Shown: positions 1-9,040 of the stretch, in pieces
Layout of the letters: the number at the start of each line of letters is the position of its first letter
How positions within the stretch are numbered: position 1 is the stretch's first letter
Assembly: GCA_002692855.1 (NCBI GenBank)
Contig: NZMJ01000032.1
Span: forward strand, 67,001-131,000
Origin: Maricaulis sp.
Lineage (GTDB): Bacteria; Pseudomonadota; Alphaproteobacteria; Caulobacterales; Maricaulaceae
DNA: 64,000 nucleotides
Reading direction: 5' to 3'
The notes under the pieces: model-generated
Told to the model about the DNA's origin: nothing
Database searches by the model: none
What the model saw: only the letters and a program-made list of their open reading frames with translations
Program-made: the position numbers and the translations under genes

Positions 1-873
1 GATGAGGTCGGCTTCGAGGGCGATCTGCAGGACTTCTTCGACTTCATGCGGACCGATCCGCAATTCTACTACACCGATGAAGGCGGCCGGGACCGTTATC
101 TGGCCGAGGCCACTGCGCTGATCGACACGATGGGCGAAGCGCTGCCGCAGATGTTCAACACCTTCCCGCAAGCCGAGCTTGAAGTGCGGCGGGTCGAGGA
201 ATTCCGTGAAGCGTCGGCGGGCAAGGCCTTCTACCAGCGCCCCGCACCGAATGGCACGCGCCCCGGGGTTTACTACGCCAATCTGCGCGACATGAACGAC
301 ATGCCGACCTACCAGATGGAAGCACTCGCCTATCACGAGGGTATTCCGGGTCACCATATGCAGCTGGCGATCATGCAGGAGCTGGAAGGCGTTCCGTCCT
401 TCCGCCGGTTTGGCGGCTATACCGCCTACACCGAAGGCTGGGGGCTCTATTCAGAGTATTTCCCGGTCGAGTTCGGCTTCTATGACGACCCCTATTCCGA
501 CTTCGGGCGGCTGGCGATGGAGCTTTGGCGGGCCTGCCGTCTGGTGGTCGATACCGGCCTCCACCATCACCGCTGGACGCGCCAGGAAGCCGTCGACTAC
601 CTCGCAGAAAACACGCCGAACCCGCAGGGCGATATCGTCAATGCGATCGACCGCTACATCGTCTATCCCGGTCAGGCGACCGCCTACATGATCGGCCGCA
701 ACGAGATCCTGCGCCTGCGCGAAATGGCGCGGGACCGGCTCGGTGATGCGTTCGACATCCGGGACTATCACGATGTTGTCCTTCGTCAGGGCGCACTGCC
801 CCTGTCGGTTCTGGAAACGCGTGTGAATGCGTGGGTCGAACGGGAACTGGCAAACCAGACCGCGGACGAATAG
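1..873 (+). CDS. DUF885 family hydrolase, 3' part
   Basis: The reading frame is open from base 1 and ends at a TAG at 871-873, so the 5' end lies outside the window. The visible C-terminal part contains YHEGIPGHHMQ, the HEGIPGHH metal-site motif of DUF885 proteins, a family of predicted zinc-dependent hydrolases/peptidases often exported in Proteobacteria. The downstream YTEGWGLYSEYF is also typical of the family. A strong rho-independent terminator follows at once, so this is the last gene of its transcript. The substrate is unknown. Family assignment is firm and enzymatic role is inference. Confidence 0.85.
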   Translation, partial: DEVGFEGDLQDFFDFMRTDPQFYYTDEGGRDRYLAEATALIDTMGEALPQMFNTFPQAELEVRRVEEFREASAGKAFYQRPAPNGTRPGVYYANLRDMNDMPTYQMEALAYHEGIPGHHMQLAIMQELEGVPSFRRFGGYTAYTEGWGLYSEYFPVEFGFYDDPYSDFGRLAMELWRACRLVVDTGLHHHRWTRQEAVDYLAENTPNPQGDIVNAIDRYIVYPGQATAYMIGRNEILRLREMARDRLGDAFDIRDYHDVVLRQGALPLSVLETRVNAWVERELANQTADE

Positions 874-892
874 GCGCACTACAGCGCAAGGA

Positions 893-926
893 AAAGCCCC
901 GCCGGATCGCTCCGGCGGGGCTTTTT
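893..926 (+). terminator. rho-independent terminator after DUF885 gene
   Basis: An 11-bp perfect stem (GCCCCGCCGGA / TCCGGCGGGGC) with a short loop is followed by TTTTT. An A-run on the 5' side means it could also terminate leftward transcription, but fliE on the minus strand starts its coding end just beyond, so it may serve both converging units. Confidence 0.9.
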
Positions 927-947
927 CGTTACGTGCTATCCCCGGTC

Positions 948-1262
948 CTAGATCGGCATTTTCAGGATGTCGTTATAAGCACGGATGACTTCGTCGCGGA
1001 TCGCCATCACGGTCTGCAGCTGGACCTCGGCCGCGGACACGGCGGTGACCACGTCGATCAGCTCGGTCTGTCCGATGGCCGCACCGGCGGTCAGATTCTC
1101 GGCCTGCGCCAGCGAGTTGCCGGTTTCGGACACGGCGTTCGTGAGCATCGCCGAAAACTCGGCGGCACCGGCCTCGTCGCCCGATTGCGGCCCCTCGGAG
1201 GCGCGCGCTGCATTCTGGGCAGCGGCCGCATAGGCGCGGAGCGCGGACAGGTCAGCGGCCAT
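948..1262 (-). CDS. fliE: flagellar hook-basal body protein FliE
   Basis: FliE is a 104-residue protein that joins the MS ring to the proximal rod. The C-terminal half (GQTELIDVVTAVSAAEVQLQ, then VIRAYNDILKMPI) is the FliE signature ending in the classic I-x-x-M-P-(I/V) tail. It is the last gene of a leftward flgB-flgC-fliE operon with a 10-bp gap from flgC. The length is normal for the family. The order matches that of Caulobacter and most alphaproteobacteria. Confidence 0.95.
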   Translation of the reverse strand: MAADLSALRAYAAAAQNAARASEGPQSGDEAGAAEFSAMLTNAVSETGNSLAQAENLTAGAAIGQTELIDVVTAVSAAEVQLQTVMAIRDEVIRAYNDILKMPI

Positions 1263-1272
1263 CTATCCCTCC

Positions 1273-1686
1273 CTAGCGGCGCAGCAGATCCAGCGCGCGC
1301 TGCATCATCGCGCGGCTCGATTCCACCATGTTGAGATTGGCTTCATAGCTGCGCTGGGCTTCGCGCATGTCCATCAGCTCGATCAGTGTGTTGACGTTGG
1401 GATATCGCACATATCCTTCAGCGTCGGCGGCCGGATGGCCAGGTTCATGGACGAGTTCGAATTCGGACTGGTCCGCGGATACGCGGTCCATCCGGACAAG
1501 CTCCAGGCCTGTCTGGCGGTCCAGTTCGGCCTCGAAGACCGGGATTTGCCGGCGATAGGGATCCCCGCCCGGCTCACGCGCGGTCGAAGATGCGTTCGCA
1601 AGGTTTTCGGCGATGATCCTCATTCGCGCCGACTGGGCGCGAAGCCCGGCGGCGGCGATGGTCAGGGAGTCTGATGGCTGGCTCAT
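1273..1686 (-). CDS. flgC: flagellar proximal rod protein FlgC
   Basis: This is a 137-residue rod protein. The N-terminus (LTIAAAGLRAQSARMRIIAENLANASS) carries the rod/hook family ANLAN-type motif. The C-terminus (NTLIELMDMREAQRSYEANLN) is the matching coiled segment that packs with it in the axial structure. It lies between flgB and fliE on the same strand with short gaps (13 and 10 bp), indicating one transcript. Exported through the flagellar type III apparatus, it has no cleaved signal peptide. Confidence 0.95.
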   Translation of the reverse strand: MSQPSDSLTIAAAGLRAQSARMRIIAENLANASSTAREPGGDPYRRQIPVFEAELDRQTGLELVRMDRVSADQSEFELVHEPGHPAADAEGYVRYPNVNTLIELMDMREAQRSYEANLNMVESSRAMMQRALDLLRR

Positions 1687-1699
1687 CTACTCGTCTCCG

Positions 1700-2137
1700 T
1701 CAGCGCGCCACAGGCCGCGAGGCCATGCGGATAAGTCCGAGGCTCTTCTCGTACAGGCCGAGCGCGGTCTCGTAGCGGATTCGGTTGTCCTGGGCGCGGA
1801 CCATCTGTTCCTCGAGGCTGACCGCATTGCCATTGACCGTTGTCTCGCCGTCCGGCGACGACACGGCGCGATATTCGCGCGTCGATCCGCCTCCGCCTGC
1901 CGGTGACATGTGACCCGGATGGTTTGCCGACATCGCGACCGAGGACGCAGACGACGAGGCCGACCCGCGCAGCTCTCTTTGCAAGGCGCGGTGGAAATCC
2001 GCTTCCTGCAAATCGCGCGGCACGAAATTCGGCGTGTCCGCATTGGCAATGTTGTCGGCCAGCACACTCTGGCGGGCGGAATAAAATCCGAGCGATTCCC
2101 GCAAGAGGTTAAGGACCGGGGCGTCTCCGGGACGCAT
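1700..2137 (-). CDS. flgB: flagellar proximal rod protein FlgB
   Basis: This 145-residue protein contains SVLADNIANADTPNFVPRDL, the conserved FlgB N-terminal motif. A C-terminal helix (RYETALGLYEKSLGLIRMA) completes the fold. A serine- and alanine-rich linker separates the two. FlgB is the first rod subunit, and the gene heads the leftward operon. Its upstream region is shared with the divergent fliO-fliP operon and contains a CtrA-like box at 2186-2200, as expected for an early flagellar operon in Caulobacter relatives. Confidence 0.95.
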   Translation of the reverse strand: MRPGDAPVLNLLRESLGFYSARQSVLADNIANADTPNFVPRDLQEADFHRALQRELRGSASSSASSVAMSANHPGHMSPAGGGGSTREYRAVSSPDGETTVNGNAVSLEEQMVRAQDNRIRYETALGLYEKSLGLIRMASRPVAR

Positions 2138-2185
2138 GGCGCACCTGTTGGTTTTTATCGTTGCCCTGAAGCTGCGCCGCGCCGT

Positions 2186-2200
2186 TTAACGCGGCGTTAA
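2186..2200. promoter_or_regulatory. CtrA-like binding box TTAA-N7-TTAA
   Basis: The sequence reads TTAA, seven bases, TTAA, exactly the full CtrA recognition pattern known from Caulobacter. It lies between divergent flgB (start 2137) and fliO (start 2255), 49 bp and 55 bp from the two start codons, well placed to control either or both early operons. No sigma-54 element is seen here, which fits class II control. The site is visible in sequence; the regulator is inferred from related bacteria. Confidence 0.65.
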
Positions 2201-2254
2201 CGGCAACGCGCACGAATGGCATTAACCAAGCTTTCCGAGTCGTTAAGGCCCACC

Positions 2255-2563
2255 ATGGATGTCGTTGACTTTGCCCGTTATTTTGCCGCCGTTGCGGTCC
2301 TTGTCGGCCTTCTTGGGCTGTTTGCACTTGCAGGAACGCAAGGCTGGTTCACGCGGATCATGAACCGGGTGGCGACCGCAGGTGCGTCGCGCGCCCGCCT
2401 CAGCCGGCGGATGAAAGTGACAGAAAGCCTGGTGCTCGACCCCAGGCGCCGGGTGGTTATCCTCAGGATAGATGGCGAGGAACAGGTGCTGCTGCTCGGC
2501 GCGGGGACTGAAGTTGTCCTCGACCGCCGGCCGGCCAAGGAGATGCCGGAGACGGTGTCATGA
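2255..2563 (+). CDS. fliO: flagellar biosynthesis protein FliO
   Basis: I use the internal ATG at 2255 because residues before it look non-coding and overlap the promoter; an ATG at 2216 is possible. The 102-residue protein has one N-terminal membrane segment (about residues 8-28), then a small basic cytoplasmic domain ending in LVLDPRRRVVILRIDGEEQVLLLG, the FliO domain. FliO helps assemble the FliP/FliQ/FliR export gate. The stop overlaps the fliP start (ATGA), indicating translational coupling. Confidence 0.85.
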   Translation: MDVVDFARYFAAVAVLVGLLGLFALAGTQGWFTRIMNRVATAGASRARLSRRMKVTESLVLDPRRRVVILRIDGEEQVLLLGAGTEVVLDRRPAKEMPETVS

Positions 2564-3348
2564 AGCATCTTCGGCTCATCTTCGCGATCATCGGCGTGAT
2601 CTTCTTTGTCTTTGCCGGATCTTCCGAGGCCGCAGCGCCTGCCACGCCGGGAACCGGCTTCAGTCTCGATCTCGGCGATGACGGCACGCTGACCGAACGC
2701 GTGTTGCAACTCGTCGCACTCCTGACCGTCCTGTCGCTCGCACCGTCCATCGTGATCATGACGACCAGCTTCGTCCGGATCGTGGTGGTGCTGTCGCTGC
2801 TGAGAACCGCCGTCGGCCTTCAGCAGAGCCCGCCGAACGCGGTACTGACCAGCCTCGCCCTCTTCCTCACCGCCTTCATCATGGCGCCGGTCTTCACCCA
2901 GGCCTATGAGCGGGGGATCGAACCGCTGATCAACCAGGAAATCGAGATGGGTGAGGCCTTCGATCGGGCGTCCTCGCCGGTCAAGGAATTCATGCTGGCG
3001 CACACGCGTGAGGACGATCTGGGGCTGTTCATTTCCTTCCTGCCACCAGAAGACCGGCCCGAAAGCGCCGAGGTCGTTCCCTTCCGGGTGATCGCGCCGG
3101 CCTTCATGATTTCAGAGCTGCGGCGGGCCTTCGAGATCGGCTTTCTATTGTTCATCCCCTTCCTGATCATCGACCTGGTCGTGGCGTCCATCCTGATGTC
3201 AATGGGCATGATGATGCTGCCACCGATCGTGATCTCGCTTCCGTTCAAGCTGATCTTTTTCGTTCTGGTGGACGGTTGGCGACTCGTCGCCGGCGCGCTG
3301 GTGGAGAGTTTCGGCACGATCGGGAGCGGCGCACCGCCGGGGGGCTAG
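2560..3348 (+). CDS. fliP: flagellar export gate protein FliP
   Basis: This 262-residue protein has a signal-like first hydrophobic stretch and then the FliP core. The core includes LLTVLSLAPSIVIMTTSFVRI and the C-terminal membrane pair around FLIIDLVVASILMSMGM, both strongly conserved. FliP forms the pore of the flagellar type III export gate with FliQ and FliR. Those two genes are not visible downstream; the next gene is on the opposite strand, so they are elsewhere. It overlaps fliO by four bases. Confidence 0.96.
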   Translation: MKHLRLIFAIIGVIFFVFAGSSEAAAPATPGTGFSLDLGDDGTLTERVLQLVALLTVLSLAPSIVIMTTSFVRIVVVLSLLRTAVGLQQSPPNAVLTSLALFLTAFIMAPVFTQAYERGIEPLINQEIEMGEAFDRASSPVKEFMLAHTREDDLGLFISFLPPEDRPESAEVVPFRVIAPAFMISELRRAFEIGFLLFIPFLIIDLVVASILMSMGMMMLPPIVISLPFKLIFFVLVDGWRLVAGALVESFGTIGSGAPPGG

Positions 3349-3412
3349 ATCCCCTCGTGCCTGGCCTGCGGCAGGGACAGGCCCCGGAATAAATCCGGGA
3401 CAGGTTTTTCAC

Positions 3413-6400
3413 TCATGATTCTCCGCCGACGCCCTCGAAGCGCGACTGATAGCGCTGCATGAAGGCGTCGAGCGTGTCGATGTCGGCAATGCGGCGGGCA
3501 AGATCGCCCACGCGGGCGTCGCCAGAGACGGTCAACTCACTCGTCAGGACATCAAAGGCGCTCGCCTGCGAGGTGACGCGCATCTGGGCGCCATAGCGCT
3601 GGTTGATGCGGCGGATCGCTTCGCGGTCGCCCGCGAGATTCCAGGCGATGGCGGTGCGAAGCACGTCGGCCTGTTCGGCTTCGCCCAGCGGCGCGTCATC
3701 GCTCCAGCGATCCCCCAGCACGCCTTCCAGGCGGCGGCCGGCATCGGGCCAGTCGCGGCGGTCCCAGGCGACATCGGCGCGCAGACGCCGGGCCGTTGCG
3801 CTGTCATCGCCTGCAACCAGTTCCAGCGCGTGCTCAAATCGTCCAAGCTCGGCATGGGCGCGGGCTTCCAGCATCCGGCGTTCGGCCACCAATTCGTCGG
3901 GCAAACCGGCCACGCGCGTATTGCGCAGCGTCCGCAGGGCATCAGCCGGGCGGTGGTCCGTCAGATAGATCACCGTCAGATCGGTGGCGACGCGCGCGCG
4001 CGCGGAAGGTTCGCGCAAGCGGTTCTCGACCTGGTATTCGAGCAGGTCTGCGGCCTGCCCGAGCAGGTCAAAGGCCACGAGCCGGTCGACCAGGCGGCGG
4101 ACCATGCGATCGCCATCTGTGCCAATCGGCGTCAGGAAGCGATAATCGTAGAACAGGGCAACGGCCTCGATCGGGTCGAGCCGGTCGGCCTCGCCTTCCA
4201 GAAAGAGACGACGGAAGACGGTAGCCATTTCCTCGCCCATGCGGCGGCTGGCGCGGCTGTCGGGGAAGCGCGCCTGCGCGGTGCGCATGGTCTCCAGCCC
4301 CTGCCCGTATGCGCCTTCGCGAATATAGAGCGAGCCGAGCAAGCGGATGGTGTCCAGTTCAAGCGCATCGCCGCGCCAGCGCAGGCGCAGCGATTCCAGG
4401 GCTTCGACGCCTTCCTCGGCGCTCATCGTCCCGTTGGCGAGCCGCAGACGGTACAGCTCCAGCAGGGCTGCCGCTTCAACACCCGGGAAGCCGGAATGGC
4501 TCAGCGCCTCGAAACGCTCGATAGCCCGGCCCTGCTCACCGCTTTCCGCATCGATGCGCGCGGCAATCCATTCCGCCTCGGCCATGTCGCGGCGGCTGGG
4601 CTCGTCCCGTGACAGGTCGCGAAGCTGGGCGGACGCTGCGGCAAAATCGTTGTTTTCAAGGGCGACACGCGCTCGCGCGACCGCGAACCGGGCGCGCCAT
4701 TCGGGGGTGTATCCGTAAATCGAACTCGAACCGGTGGTGAACCGCCGGCTCGCCTCTTCCCATTCTTCCTGCGCGGCCGCGATCATGCCGCGCCACGGCG
4801 CAGCGTCAGGGTCACTCATCAAGACGGGAATGGCGAAGGCGTTATGGGCGTCCTCAATCCGGCCGAGCATGAAGCTGGCGACCCCCGCGAGCGCATGGAC
4901 ATGCGGATCGTCGGCCAGCTGGGGGCTGGCACGCAGGGCAGCATCGAGCGCCCCGAGGGCCTCGGCCGCGAGTCCATAAGCCAGATAATAGCGGGCCAGT
5001 TCGATGCGGGCCTGCGGGTCTTCGGCTGCGGCCGCGTTCTGGCGGCGGGTCAGTCCCTGCCAGTAGTTTCGTCCACCGCGCCAGGCAGCGAAATCCATGA
5101 AGGCCGGAGACTGGCTGGCGGCGGACACCGACATTGTCGTCGCCACCTGCTGCCCGCGCGCCGCGTCAGGCCGCGCGAAGCGCACACCGTTTTCACCCAG
5201 CGCGACGACCAGATCGTCGGCATAGGTTTCTGCCGCCGCGCCCTGGGTTGAAGCGAGCAATGCCCCGCCCGGAAATACACGCGGCGCGAGCAGTCCCTGG
5301 ATCGGGCTCAGTGCGGTCGCCACCGCGATCCGGTCGCCAACGACCGGGTCATCGATCCAGTGAATCGCCGTGGGGTGATCGATCTGCAAGACCACGCCTG
5401 ACGGCGCACCCGGCGCCGTTTCGCGGCGCACCATGATGGGCGCGGCCGGCGTCTCTATGCGTTCGGAGAAGGCCAGCGTCCACGTCGCCCCGTCCGCGCG
5501 AACTTCTGCATTCGACGAAGCCGGAGCGACCATGCGCACAGCGGTGTAGCCGTCCCCGTCGACAACCTGAAAACCAACGATGTGACCCCGCGCACCTTGC
5601 GCCACCTCGCCCATGTCCAGCTCGGCGTCCGCATCGAACACTGCCCAGATCGCCTCGCCGCGGCGGAAAACCGCGATGCCGACCGGGGCTGCCCACTCAA
5701 AGCGGGCGAGCAGGTCACCTGACGCTTCGACCGCGGCGACGTGGACCACGCCGCCGGGCGGGACCGGGTCAATGCGCGGCCCCTCGTCATGTACCGAAAG
5801 GTGTTCGGGTTCTGGCGGTTCGCTGGCGTCGATTTGCGCCAGAGTGACCGTATCCTCGTGCTCACCGTCGCGGTGGTCATCGGCCGCGCCGTGATCGCTT
5901 GCGGACGGAGCCGGTTCGCCGTGATCGGGCTCGGGCTCGGGGGCGGACGTGTCCAGCGCGGGGTCGCCAAGGCTGCCGGAGACTTCACCGACGTCGGCCA
6001 GCGCCGCCATCAGGTCGGTCGCCTCGGCCATGTCGGGATTGATCAGGTCCACGATCACCCGGTTGCCTTCCTCGATGGCGCGAACGCGTACCCCGTCCTC
6101 GACTTCGATGGTCAGCGTGTGATCCGTGTCGCCCCGGCCGCCTGAAATGTTTCGCAGGAGTTGGGGCGGCGACGCGCGAAGCTCGGCGAGATCCATCTCG
6201 CCAGGCGCTTCGAAATGCAGCGTTGCGACATTGCCGTCCTGGCTGAGCGAATATCCGATCCGCTCGGGCCAGATGAACTCGATCCGCGTGTTGGCCGCGC
6301 CTGTGCCGAACCGCAGGTCCACCGGCAAGGCCGGCGGCGGCGGAGGTGGCGGTGCAGCGGCAGCCGCCGCAGCGGCGTCCATCTGTGCCTGTTCGTAAGG

Positions 6401-6817
6401 CGAGATGATCCGCGGAGGCGGCGAAGCCCCGGGGGGTAAGAGGTCGATCGCGACCATGTTCCAGCTGCGCGTGACGCGCGCTTCCTGCGTTCCGCGCAAG
6501 GCCAAGCGAAGCGCTGCACCATCGGGATCGAGCCGCGCCATCGCGACCCGGTCGCCGAGCGCCTCGGCCAGACCTTCGATGCTGCCTTCAGCGGGCTCCG
6601 AGAAACGCGCGATCAGGACGGTGCCGCCGGCGGCGGTTTCAACCTCGGCGGTCGGGCTTTCGGCGCCGAACGCCTCGGGATAGGTGATCACGACACGCGT
6701 TGCGCCGCCGACGGTCTCGACCCGGAATTCAGCCGGTTCAAAGCCAAACGCCGATCCGGCGAGCGTCAGGGCGGCGAGCGCCCCGGTCAGGGCCGTGGTG
6801 TCAGCCTTCCTCGCCAA
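3413..6817 (-). CDS. large exported TPR protein of the fliL-fliM operon
   Basis: The protein has about 1134 residues. The TTG at 6817 is preferred: GGAG lies 7 bases upstream, and the product starts MARKADTT with a good signal peptide ending near AGSAFGF. An ATG at 6853 would add 12 residues without a ribosome site. The N-terminal part looks like repeated AMIN-like beta domains with an acidic, proline-rich linker. The C-terminal half is helical with TPR-like repeats (for example ARIELARYYLAYGLAAEALG). It is the last gene of fliL-fliM-DUF6468-motE. A role in periplasmic motor or stator assembly is inferred from position; I do not recognise a named homologue. Confidence 0.75.
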   Translation of the reverse strand: MARKADTTALTGALAALTLAGSAFGFEPAEFRVETVGGATRVVITYPEAFGAESPTAEVETAAGGTVLIARFSEPAEGSIEGLAEALGDRVAMARLDPDGAALRLALRGTQEARVTRSWNMVAIDLLPPGASPPPRIISPYEQAQMDAAAAAAAAPPPPPPPALPVDLRFGTGAANTRIEFIWPERIGYSLSQDGNVATLHFEAPGEMDLAELRASPPQLLRNISGGRGDTDHTLTIEVEDGVRVRAIEEGNRVIVDLINPDMAEATDLMAALADVGEVSGSLGDPALDTSAPEPEPDHGEPAPSASDHGAADDHRDGEHEDTVTLAQIDASEPPEPEHLSVHDEGPRIDPVPPGGVVHVAAVEASGDLLARFEWAAPVGIAVFRRGEAIWAVFDADAELDMGEVAQGARGHIVGFQVVDGDGYTAVRMVAPASSNAEVRADGATWTLAFSERIETPAAPIMVRRETAPGAPSGVVLQIDHPTAIHWIDDPVVGDRIAVATALSPIQGLLAPRVFPGGALLASTQGAAAETYADDLVVALGENGVRFARPDAARGQQVATTMSVSAASQSPAFMDFAAWRGGRNYWQGLTRRQNAAAAEDPQARIELARYYLAYGLAAEALGALDAALRASPQLADDPHVHALAGVASFMLGRIEDAHNAFAIPVLMSDPDAAPWRGMIAAAQEEWEEASRRFTTGSSSIYGYTPEWRARFAVARARVALENNDFAAASAQLRDLSRDEPSRRDMAEAEWIAARIDAESGEQGRAIERFEALSHSGFPGVEAAALLELYRLRLANGTMSAEEGVEALESLRLRWRGDALELDTIRLLGSLYIREGAYGQGLETMRTAQARFPDSRASRRMGEEMATVFRRLFLEGEADRLDPIEAVALFYDYRFLTPIGTDGDRMVRRLVDRLVAFDLLGQAADLLEYQVENRLREPSARARVATDLTVIYLTDHRPADALRTLRNTRVAGLPDELVAERRMLEARAHAELGRFEHALELVAGDDSATARRLRADVAWDRRDWPDAGRRLEGVLGDRWSDDAPLGEAEQADVLRTAIAWNLAGDREAIRRINQRYGAQMRVTSQASAFDVLTSELTVSGDARVGDLARRIADIDTLDAFMQRYQSRFEGVGGES

Positions 6818-7508
6818 GGCGGCTCTCCAGCTCGGCGACCGTGTCGGGCACATCGTTTCGGGCTGCGATCAGCATGGTCAGGCTGGCTGCCTGAGGCACC
6901 GGCATCTCGCCCAGGATGGCCGAGAAATTCCGCGCCGGCATGCGCGCGGCAATCTGGACCTGCGTGCGCGCGTCGAGCGCGGCAAGCCGTTCTGCGGCAT
7001 CGCCCGGATCCATGCCGCGATAGATCGCCACGATGCGCTCCATCTCGGCCTCTTCGGCCTCCGACAGGGAACCGATCAGGGATTCGATCTCGTCGCGCAG
7101 CGTGCGCAATTCGGTGATGCGGCTGTCGACGCGTTGCTCGGCGGCTTCCAGCAGCGCTTCGCGGGTGTCGAGTTCCTCGGCGCGCGCATTTTGCAGGCGG
7201 CGGCGCTCGGACAAGGCGCGCAGCACTTCCAGCTCGCTGGGCGAAGCGCCCACACGGGTGGCAAACCCATCTGCGGGGATGACCGGGCAGGCTTCTCCTG
7301 CGCCATGCTCGCCCTCGGCCAGGTTCGGCAGATAGGGCTCGGCGGTGTCGTCGGGATGTTCGGGCGCACCGTGCGACGTGGCCGGAGCGTCTTCTGCCCA
7401 GGCCGCCCATGCGTCGGGCAGTCCGACGGCCACATCCATCGCCTTCATCACGAACAGGCCGCCGGCCAGGATGCCGGCCGTTGCGAGGATGCGGACAGGA
7501 ACAGCCAT
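6801..7508 (-). CDS. motE: MotE-like flagellar protein
   Basis: This 235-residue protein has an N-terminal membrane or signal segment (ILATAGILAGGLFVM), a coiled coil (about residues 90-150, rich in E, L and R) and a C-terminal MgtE-N-like domain (IVAIYRGMDPGDAAERL, then LMPARNFSAILGEM-like). That layout matches the MotE family, a periplasmic chaperone of stator protein MotC in rhizobia. It starts 2 bp after the DUF6468 stop and overlaps the next gene by 17 bp. The function is by family; no MotC is in the window. Confidence 0.75.
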   Translation of the reverse strand: MAVPVRILATAGILAGGLFVMKAMDVAVGLPDAWAAWAEDAPATSHGAPEHPDDTAEPYLPNLAEGEHGAGEACPVIPADGFATRVGASPSELEVLRALSERRRLQNARAEELDTREALLEAAEQRVDSRITELRTLRDEIESLIGSLSEAEEAEMERIVAIYRGMDPGDAAERLAALDARTQVQIAARMPARNFSAILGEMPVPQAASLTMLIAARNDVPDTVAELESRLGEEG

Positions 7509-7510
7509 GA

Positions 7511-7903
7511 TCAGCGCACATCCTTCAGGTCAGAGAAGACGTTCGGGCGACCGCCCTGGGGAAAGACTTCCGCCATCGGCTTGCGCGCCGGGCGCGTTCC
7601 GGCGATCGATTCCGAGCGGCGGTCCGCACCCGAGGTCAAAAGGCGCAATTCATCGGCGACGCTGCGCGCCTCGCGGACCGTGCGCTCCAGATCCTCCCCG
7701 CCCTCGCGCGTGGCACGCTGGAGCGCCGCCAGGCTGGCGCGGGCACGGTCGGTCGCCTCATCGAGGGAGATGACCGCCTGCCGCACCCCGTCCTGCCCGT
7801 TGCGCAGCGCCGACAGCTTGCGGTCGACACGCCACATCATCACGGCCGCGACGAGCAGCAGAACGGCGACAACACCTTCAAAGGCCAGGGCAGCAAGGGT
7901 CAT
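7511..7903 (-). CDS. DUF6468 membrane protein of the flagellar operon
   Basis: This 130-residue protein has a single N-terminal membrane helix (VVAVLLLVAAVMMW) followed by a coiled-coil region (SLDEATDRARASLAALQRA) and a basic tail. It matches the short proteins found between fliM and motE in Caulobacterales (DUF6468). It overlaps the fliM stop by 4 bp (ATGA), so its translation is probably coupled. The role is unknown; position suggests a motor or stator accessory. Confidence 0.7.
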   Translation of the reverse strand: MTLAALAFEGVVAVLLLVAAVMMWRVDRKLSALRNGQDGVRQAVISLDEATDRARASLAALQRATREGGEDLERTVREARSVADELRLLTSGADRRSESIAGTRPARKPMAEVFPQGGRPNVFSDLKDVR

Positions 7904-9036
7904 GTATATCTCATCATCGCTTTTCGGGCGGCGGGGGTGAGCGGCGCATCAAGGCGCACCGCGACGGAGTGTCCAAGACGGCCCATCCGCCCCTTGGTCA
8001 GGGGCACGGCACCGCATCTGAGCTTGATCGTGCTGTCGGGGCCCACATCGAGCATGATGGTGTCACCGACCTTCAATTCCATGACCTCGCCCAGCGGCAT
8101 GCTGCGCTCGTCGAGCACGGCCTTCACGTCCATCTGGGTGGACCACAATTCGGTGGCCAGGTGGCTTTCCCAGATATTGTCGCGGCCGAATTTCTCACCC
8201 ATGAATTGCTGGAGCAGCATTTTACGGATCGGTTCGAGCGTGGCGTAGGGCAACAGCAATTCCACGCGCCCGCCGCGGTCTTCCATGTCGATCCGCAGCT
8301 TCACCAGGATCGCGGCATTGGCCGGGCGCGCGATGGCAGCGAAGCGCGGATTGGTCTCGATCCGCTCCAGCGAGAAGTCGACCTCGGTCAGGGGCTCGAA
8401 GGCCTGTTTCGCATCCCCGAGAATGACCTCGATCATGCGCTGGACCAGCGTGCGCTCGATCGTGGTGTAGGGCCGCCCTTCGATCCGCATCGCCGACGTG
8501 CCGCGGCGTCCGCCCAGCAGCACGTCCACAATCGAATAGATCAGGTTGGAATCGACCGTCAGCAGACCGTAATTGTCGAGCTGCTTGGCCCTGAACACCG
8601 ACAGGATGGCGGGAAGCGGAATGGAGTTCAGATAGTCGCCGAAGCGGATCGACGAAATGTTGTCGAGGCTGACCTCGACGTTGTCGGACGTGAAATTGCG
8701 CAAGGACGTGGTCATCAGCCGCACGAGGCGGTCGAAGACGATTTCCAGCATCGGCAGGCGCTCATACGAGACCAGCGCCGAATTGATGATGGCGCGAATG
8801 CCGGACCGGTCGCTGCCGTCTTCATCGGAGACCGAGAAGCCCAGGAGCGAGTCGATCTCGTCCTGGTTGAGAATGCGTTCGTGCGCCGCGCCCGAATTGC
8901 CCCCTTCACCTTCACCGACCATCGACTCCCATTCGGAAGACAGCTCGTCGCCATCCTCCGGCGCTGCTGCGCCTTCCGGGGCCGCCGTCGCGGCTTCGTC
9001 TTCAGCCGGGGCTTCGGTTTCGGCAGTTTCGGCCAT
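7900..9036 (-). CDS. fliM: flagellar motor switch protein FliM
   Basis: This is a 378-residue C-ring protein. The CheY-binding EIDSLLG motif (LNQDEIDSLLGF) is present but lies about 57 residues in, behind an acidic, alanine-rich extension unusual for FliM, where this motif is normally near residue 10. The middle domain (IFDRLVRLMTTSLRNF) and the C-terminal SpoA domain (VGDTIMLDVGPDSTIKL) are complete. No strong ribosome site is visible before the ATG, but no better in-frame start exists near the motif. It is second in the fliL operon. Confidence 0.95.
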   Translation of the reverse strand: MAETAETEAPAEDEAATAAPEGAAAPEDGDELSSEWESMVGEGEGGNSGAAHERILNQDEIDSLLGFSVSDEDGSDRSGIRAIINSALVSYERLPMLEIVFDRLVRLMTTSLRNFTSDNVEVSLDNISSIRFGDYLNSIPLPAILSVFRAKQLDNYGLLTVDSNLIYSIVDVLLGGRRGTSAMRIEGRPYTTIERTLVQRMIEVILGDAKQAFEPLTEVDFSLERIETNPRFAAIARPANAAILVKLRIDMEDRGGRVELLLPYATLEPIRKMLLQQFMGEKFGRDNIWESHLATELWSTQMDVKAVLDERSMPLGEVMELKVGDTIMLDVGPDSTIKLRCGAVPLTKGRMGRLGHSVAVRLDAPLTPAARKAMMRYT

Positions 9037-9040
9037 GAAT

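Noticed and set aside
2278-3003. Long antisense ORF over fliO-fliP
   Set aside because: Composition bias of high-GC DNA; histidine/arginine-rich translation with no recognisable domain, and the plus-strand genes are certain.
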